From positions 1 through 9,129 of the forward strand of contig JAJXSZ010000110.1 of assembly GCA_021784255.1 (NCBI GenBank): 9,129 nt of DNA, in the 5' to 3' direction. Numbering within the stretch: position 1 is the first letter of the stretch; each line of letters starts with the position of its first letter. Source of the stretch: Pseudomonadota bacterium (GTDB lineage: Bacteria; Pseudomonadota; Alphaproteobacteria; Acetobacterales; Acetobacteraceae). A program made the translations under genes and the position numbers. Shown one piece after another: positions 6,471-9,129 of this stretch. Under the pieces are notes generated by a model. The model worked only from the letters and a program-made list of their open reading frames with translations. It had not been told where the DNA came from and searched no databases.

Positions 6471-7655
6471 ATGCCCCCCCTGACCAAGACCCGTTCCCGC
6501 ACTGCCCTCGCCAAATCTGCCTTGCGCCCGCCCCCACGCCCCCCCCAACGAGCCGACAGGAACCAAGTGGAGATCGTCCGAGACCTGCCGCTCGATCAGG
6601 TGATCCGCGGTGATGCCGTGCGCATCATGCAGACCCTGCCGCCGGCGTCGGTGCACTGTGTGTTCGCGGACCCGCCATACAATCTGCAGCTCGGCGGTGA
6701 GCTGCGCCGGCCCGACGAGAGCCTGGTCGAAGGCGTGAGCGAGTCATGGGACCGGTTCGAGGACCTGGCCGCCTACGATGCGTTCACCCGTGCCTGGCTT
6801 GCGGAATGTCGGCGGGTCTTGCGCAAGGACGGCACTCTCTGGGTTATCGGCAGCTACCACAATATCTTTCGCATTGGCGCGATCCTGCAGGATCTGGGCT
6901 TTTGGCTGCTCAACGACATCGTCTGGCGCAAGGCCAACCCGATGCCGAATTTTCGCGGCCGGCGCTTCACCAACGCGCACGAGACGCTGCTGTGGGCGGC
7001 GCGCGGCCGCGACGCGCGCTACCGCTTCAACTACCAGGCGATGAAGGCGCTCAACGACGACCTGCAGATGCGCAGCGATTGGTTCATCCCACTCTGCACC
7101 GGCGCCGAGCGGCTGCGCAACGCACACGGGCTCAAGCTGCACCCGACGCAGAAGCCCGAGGCGCTGCTGCACCGCGTCCTGGTCTCCAGCACAGCACCGG
7201 GGGAAATCGTGCTGGATCCATTCCTCGGCACGGGCACCACGGCAGCGGTCGCGCGCCGGCTTGGGCGCCATTACATCGGCATCGACCGCCACCCCGCCTA
7301 TATCGAGGCGGCGCTCGGACGGATCAAGCAGATCAGACCCGCCGCCACCGAGGCCCTGGCGACCACGCCGAGCAAGCGGGAGCTGCCGCGCGTGCCGTTC
7401 GGCACCCTGGTCGAGCGCGGCCTGCTGCCGCCGGGAACGCGCCTCGCCGACCGCACGCGCAAGGTCCGCGCGGTGGTGACGGCCGACGGTTCGATCCGTT
7501 GCGGCGCCCACCAGGGTTCGATTCACCGCGTCGGAGCGGCGGTTCAGAACGCGCCCTCCTGCAACGGCTGGATATTCTGGCATTTCGAGCGCGATGGCGC
7601 CTGGCTGCCGATCGACACCCTGCGCACCGAGATCGGTGGGGACGCCGCCAGCTAG
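6471..7655 (+). CDS. ccrM: CcrM-type DNA adenine N6-methyltransferase (GANTC)
   Basis: Beta-class adenine methyltransferase expected to methylate the adenine of GANTC, as the cell-cycle enzyme CcrM of Caulobacter does. Motifs in beta-class order: DPPYNLQLGGELRRPD (67-82, catalytic DPPY), WVIGSYHNIFRIG (124-136), HPTQKPEALL (224-233) and the S-adenosylmethionine site LDPFLGTGTT (248-257). The C-terminal 90 residues, with PRVPFGTLVERGLL (306-319) and APSCNGWIFWHF (361-372), form the RAMA-like domain typical of CcrM. Two starts are possible. ATG 6471 gives 394 residues but a weak ribosome site and a low-complexity Pro/Arg N-terminus encoded between runs of 7 and 8 C. GTG 6567 has AGGA 5 bases upstream and gives 362 residues, nearer the 358 of Caulobacter CcrM. 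The longer form is listed; the shorter may be correct. The TAG stop is the entry point of repeat copy 2. No CtrA box was seen nearby. Confidence 0.95.
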   Translation: MPPLTKTRSRTALAKSALRPPPRPPQRADRNQVEIVRDLPLDQVIRGDAVRIMQTLPPASVHCVFADPPYNLQLGGELRRPDESLVEGVSESWDRFEDLAAYDAFTRAWLAECRRVLRKDGTLWVIGSYHNIFRIGAILQDLGFWLLNDIVWRKANPMPNFRGRRFTNAHETLLWAARGRDARYRFNYQAMKALNDDLQMRSDWFIPLCTGAERLRNAHGLKLHPTQKPEALLHRVLVSSTAPGEIVLDPFLGTGTTAAVARRLGRHYIGIDRHPAYIEAALGRIKQIRPAATEALATTPSKRELPRVPFGTLVERGLLPPGTRLADRTRKVRAVVTADGSIRCGAHQGSIHRVGAAVQNAPSCNGWIFWHFERDGAWLPIDTLRTEIGGDAAS

Positions 7656-7795
7656 AGCCATCTCCGCCCAGATGGAATCATCGGGCCGGGTTTCCTGCTC
7701 TGGAAAACTTGGAATCCGGAGCGATTTAACGCCGGTCTGCCTGAGTCGGACGGGCTCCGTGAGCCGGACGGGCTCCGGCAGACCGGGGATTGCTC
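7655..7795 (+). repeat. Dispersed MITE-like element, copy 2 (141 bp)
   Basis: Best-preserved copy. It starts with the G of the ccrM stop codon. Left end GAGCCATCTCCG and right end (reverse complement GAGCAATCCCCG) form a 12-base terminal inverted repeat with 10 matches. TA flanks both ends, so the element splits a CTAG site, reading C-TA before and TA-G after. Removing an internal 18-bp tandem duplication (7742-7777) gives the 123-bp length of the other copies. It carries GAATC at 7675-7679 and 7712-7716 and GAGTC at 7743-7747. Bases 7682-7745 match copy 3 perfectly in inverted orientation. There is no coding capacity, so any transposition would need a transposase supplied in trans. Confidence 0.8.
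7742..7777 (+). repeat. 18-bp tandem duplication inside repeat copy 2
   Basis: Two adjacent 18-base units, 7742-7759 (TGAGTCGGACGGGCTCCG) and 7760-7777 (TGAGCCGGACGGGCTCCG), differ at one base. Copies 1 and 3 of the element have a single unit, and the 18-base gain exactly accounts for the length difference (141 versus 123 bp). Replication slippage after insertion is the simple explanation. Confidence 0.85.
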
Positions 7796-7946
7796 TAGGG
7801 AATGGGCCGGCCGGAAGCGCCTGCAGGCGCGGGGCGCTTACCTCGCCAAAACGTAACGAGTCGCAGACCGCAGAACGCCATTGTCCGGTCATACTTGTCG
7901 CGTCTCATCTGCGTCGACGAATTCTTGCCTACGACGGAGACCGGCG
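7796..7946 (+). promoter_or_regulatory. Upstream region of the 47-aa gene with strong palindromes
   Basis: 151 bases between element copy 2 and the small gene. It contains CCGGCCGG (7807-7814), a perfect 14-base palindrome GCGCCTGCAGGCGC (7817-7830), and an alternative stem AAGCGCC (7815-7821) with GGCGCTT (7833-7839) around 11 bases. The palindrome and the stem overlap, so the RNA could form either of two structures. GAGTC lies at 7858-7862. No clear -35/-10 pair is seen. The small gene's ribosome site GGAG (7936-7939) sits 7 bases before its ATG. Confidence 0.4.
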
Positions 7947-8090
7947 ATGCAGGATCCCGACCTCGATCACAAGCTCGATGAACTGGATCGGCTGCTCAAC
8001 GATCCGGACGTGCCGATGCAGCCGGCGCGTGTGTGGTCCCTGCTGGCCGAAATCTCGCACCACGACCTGCATCAGCGAACGCTCGACTAG
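7947..8090 (+). CDS. Small acidic protein of 47 residues, function unknown
   Basis: Starts at ATG 7947, with GGAG 7 bases upstream; an in-frame extension back to 7881 lacks such a site and gives a Cys/Arg-rich N-terminus unlike the rest. The product runs from MQDPDLDHKLDELDRLLNDP to ISHHDLHQRTLD. An acidic, probably helical first half with leucine heptads is followed by DVPMQPARVWSLLAEI, probably a second helix. There is no signal peptide or membrane segment, so it should be cytoplasmic. The L-x-E-L-x-x-L-L-x-D-P-x-V pattern loosely resembles the N-terminal region of peptide chain release factors, but it is too short to assign. The good ribosome site and protein-like composition favour a real gene. 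Its TAG stop uses the first base of element copy 3, and it is bracketed by inverted copies 2 and 3. Confidence 0.65.
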   Translation: MQDPDLDHKLDELDRLLNDPDVPMQPARVWSLLAEISHHDLHQRTLD

Positions 8091-8212
8091 AGCAGCCTCC
8101 GATCTGCCGCAGCCCGTCCGGCTCAGGCAGACCGGCGTTAAATCGCTCCGGATTCCAAGTTTTCCAGAGCAGGAAACCCGGCCCGGTGATTCCATCGGGT
8201 CCGACATCGCTC
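8090..8212 (-). repeat. Dispersed MITE-like element, copy 3 (123 bp, inverted)
   Basis: Inverted relative to copies 1 and 2. Its right end, GAGCAGCCTCCG, adjoins the stop codon of the 47-aa gene, supplying the G of TAG. Its other end, ATCGCTC at 8206-8212, keeps GCTC but has lost the flanking TA (now AC). It contains GATTC at 8151-8155 and 8188-8192, equivalent to the conserved GAATC sites of the other copies. It fills most of the space between the convergent small gene and tlyA. The near identity of its core to copy 2 suggests recent spread or local duplication. Confidence 0.78.
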
Positions 8213-8251
8213 ACGCTGGCGCCCGGCGAGGCGGCATCGCTCCGGGGCGGC

Positions 8252-8989
8252 TCAGCTGCGTATGGCACCGAGCAGAAACTCGACATTCCCTTCGGGGCCG
8301 GTGATCGGACTCTGTTCCAGGCCCACGACGGTCCAGCCCGGGAGGGCCGCCCACCAGGTGCGGATACGCTCGCACACCGCCTGGTGAATGTCCGGATCGC
8401 GGACCACGCCGCCCTTGCCCACGGCTCCGGGACCAGCCTCGAACTGCGGCTTGACCAGGGCGATGGCCCAGGCGCCCGCGCGGCACAGCGCCAGCGGCGC
8501 GGGCAGCACGGTGGCAAGCCCGATGAAGCTCGCGTCGCAGACCAGGGCGTCCACCTCTTCGCCGATCGCCTCGGCGCCGAGGTAGCGCGCATTGGTGCTT
8601 TCATGCACCACCACGCGGGGATCGTTGCGTAGCGACCAGGCGAGCTGACCGCGCCCGACATCGACCGCGTGCACGCGTGCTGCCCCGTTGGCCAGCAGCA
8701 CATCGGTGAAGCCGCCGGTCGAGGCCCCGATGTCGAGGCAGACACGTTCGGCGGCGACGAAGCCGAACGCCGCCAGGCCATGCGCGAGCTTGATCCCGCC
8801 GCGCGACACCCAGGGATGGTCGCGGCCGGTGACGGCGAGCGGCGCATTCTCGGCCAGCATCTGCCCGGCCTTGTCGACCCGGGCCTCGCCGCTGCGCACG
8901 ACGCCGGCGAGGATCAGCGCCTGCGCCCGCGCCCGGCTTTCCGCGAGCCCGCGCGCCACCAGCATCTGGTCGGCACGCTGCCTGGCCAC
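8252..8989 (-). CDS. tlyA: TlyA-family rRNA 2'-O-ribose methyltransferase (hemolysin A family)
   Basis: 245-residue protein with an N-terminal S4-like RNA-binding domain (residues 1-60, RADQMLVARGLAESRARAQA and the following VVRSGEARV) joined to an FtsJ/RrmJ-type methyltransferase domain. Key motifs are PWVSRGGIKLAHGL (59-72), the S-adenosylmethionine site LDIGASTGGFTD (85-96), CDASFIGL (151-158), VKPQFEAG (179-186) and the C-terminal QSPITGPEGNVEFL (226-239). TlyA of Mycobacterium methylates 16S and 23S rRNA and affects capreomycin sensitivity; the haemolysin name is historical. The start is GTG at 8987-8989, only 4 bases after the dxs stop, so the two genes are almost certainly co-transcribed. 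No strong ribosome site is seen, which fits translational coupling. The dxs-tlyA order is common in alphaproteobacteria. Confidence 0.94.
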   Translation of the reverse strand: MARQRADQMLVARGLAESRARAQALILAGVVRSGEARVDKAGQMLAENAPLAVTGRDHPWVSRGGIKLAHGLAAFGFVAAERVCLDIGASTGGFTDVLLANGAARVHAVDVGRGQLAWSLRNDPRVVVHESTNARYLGAEAIGEEVDALVCDASFIGLATVLPAPLALCRAGAWAIALVKPQFEAGPGAVGKGGVVRDPDIHQAVCERIRTWWAALPGWTVVGLEQSPITGPEGNVEFLLGAIRS

Positions 8990-8993
8990 GCGC

Positions 8994-9129
8994 TCAGGCC
9001 CGCGCGGTCTTGCCTGATTGTTGGGTGAGGGCGAGGAGGGCGGTGTTGGTGATGGCGTTGGTATCGAGGGCGGCGTCGGCGAGTTGGTTTTTTTGGGTAT
9101 CGTGGTCGATGAAGCGGTCTGGGAGGGTC
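8994..9129 (-). CDS. dxs: 1-deoxy-D-xylulose-5-phosphate synthase, C-terminal end (partial)
   Basis: The last 44 codons before TGA at 8994-8996, cut by the window edge at 9129. The translation starts TLPDRFIDHDTQKNQLADAA and ends LTQQSGKTARA. LPDRFIDH-x-TQ-x-x-QL followed by a LD-x-x-x-I-x-x-TAL-x-AL pattern is the characteristic C-terminus of DXS in alphaproteobacteria, part of the transketolase C-terminal domain. DXS is the thiamine-diphosphate enzyme that condenses pyruvate and glyceraldehyde 3-phosphate in the first step of the MEP isoprenoid pathway, in the cytoplasm. Codon use differs from the neighbours: leucine is CTC throughout and glutamine is always CAA, whereas other genes here favour CTG and CAG. 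The segment is short but the match is clear. Confidence 0.88.
   Translation of the reverse strand, partial: TLPDRFIDHDTQKNQLADAALDTNAITNTALLALTQQSGKTARA

Larger units (their letters stand above)
7682..8185. repeat. Perfect 64-bp inverted repeat flanking the 47-aa gene
   Basis: Bases 7682-7745 are the exact reverse complement of 8122-8185 over 64 bases. The match continues beyond one mismatch for another 10 bases (7671-7680 against 8187-8196). The arms are the cores of element copies 2 and 3, separated by 376 bases that contain the small gene. Recombination between arms could invert the segment, and a read-through transcript could fold into a long double-stranded stem that RNase III might cut. 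Both consequences are inference. Confidence 0.85.

Noticed and set aside
6744..7892. 382-codon open frame on the minus strand across ccrM and repeat copy 2
   Set aside because: It is the antisense of a fully motif-supported ccrM, and its N-terminal part is just translated repeat sequence shared with other shadow frames.
7721..8147. TTAAC in element copies 2 and 3 as a CtrA half-site
   Set aside because: Only a single half-site is present per copy, without the TTAA-N7-TTAA spacing, and copy 1 lacks it. It is not enough to call a CtrA box.
7682..8185. Composite transposon carrying the 47-aa gene
   Set aside because: No transposase is encoded, copy 3 lacks a TA flank on its outer side, and the two copies can be explained as separate insertions at two stop codons.
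7655..8212. CRISPR array or attachment site from the repeated sequences
   Set aside because: Only two inverted copies lie here, with a long gene-containing spacer. There is no regular short repeat-spacer pattern and no integrase or cas gene.

Overview
This is a GC-rich stretch of a bacterial chromosome, about two-thirds G+C by eye. It is most consistent with an alphaproteobacterium, possibly of the Rhodospirillales/Acetobacteraceae type. The best pointers are a full CcrM-type GANTC adenine methyltransferase with its C-terminal RAMA-like domain, directly behind rnhB, and the dxs-tlyA gene pair. Both arrangements are familiar from alphaproteobacteria. The lineage is my inference from gene content.

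Layout. Bases 1-137 are an AT-rich upstream region with a possible short leader ORF. Next come three envelope-polysaccharide genes on the + strand: a membrane sugar transferase of the PEP-CTERM/EpsB type (138-1496), a large membrane-anchored TPR protein of the PrsT type (1887-4667) and a GT4 glycosyltransferase (4687-5844). Sugar transferase plus PrsT suggests the edge of an exosortase/PEP-CTERM exopolysaccharide locus, but no exosortase, PEP-CTERM target or PrsK/PrsR regulator lies in the window. The glycosyltransferase stop overlaps the start of rnhB (5841-6446) by 4 bases, and ccrM (6471-7655) follows after 24 bases. prsT to ccrM therefore looks like one transcription unit joining surface-polysaccharide and DNA-maintenance genes. 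A 47-codon gene (7947-8090) follows. On the minus strand the window ends with tlyA (8252-8989) and the last 44 codons of dxs (8994-9129).

The most interesting non-coding feature is a dispersed element of 123 bp (141 bp in one copy because of an 18-bp tandem duplication), present three times. All three copies begin exactly at the stop codon of the preceding gene (sugar transferase, ccrM and the 47-aa gene). The ends read GAGC...GCTC, and in the best-preserved copy the element splits a CTAG site with TA on both sides, which is the target pattern of IS630/Tc1-mariner-type elements. Copies 2 and 3 are inverted, share a perfect 64-bp arm and bracket the 47-aa gene, giving a potentially invertible or RNA-hairpin-forming cassette. 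Each copy carries two conserved GANTC sites, substrates of the methyltransferase encoded next door.

Upstream of prsT there is a perfect 7-bp inverted repeat and a sigma-54-like -24/-12 sequence. This is suggestive because PEP-CTERM systems are often linked to RpoN and the PrsK/PrsR regulators. No tRNA, rRNA, CRISPR array or complete insertion sequence was seen.
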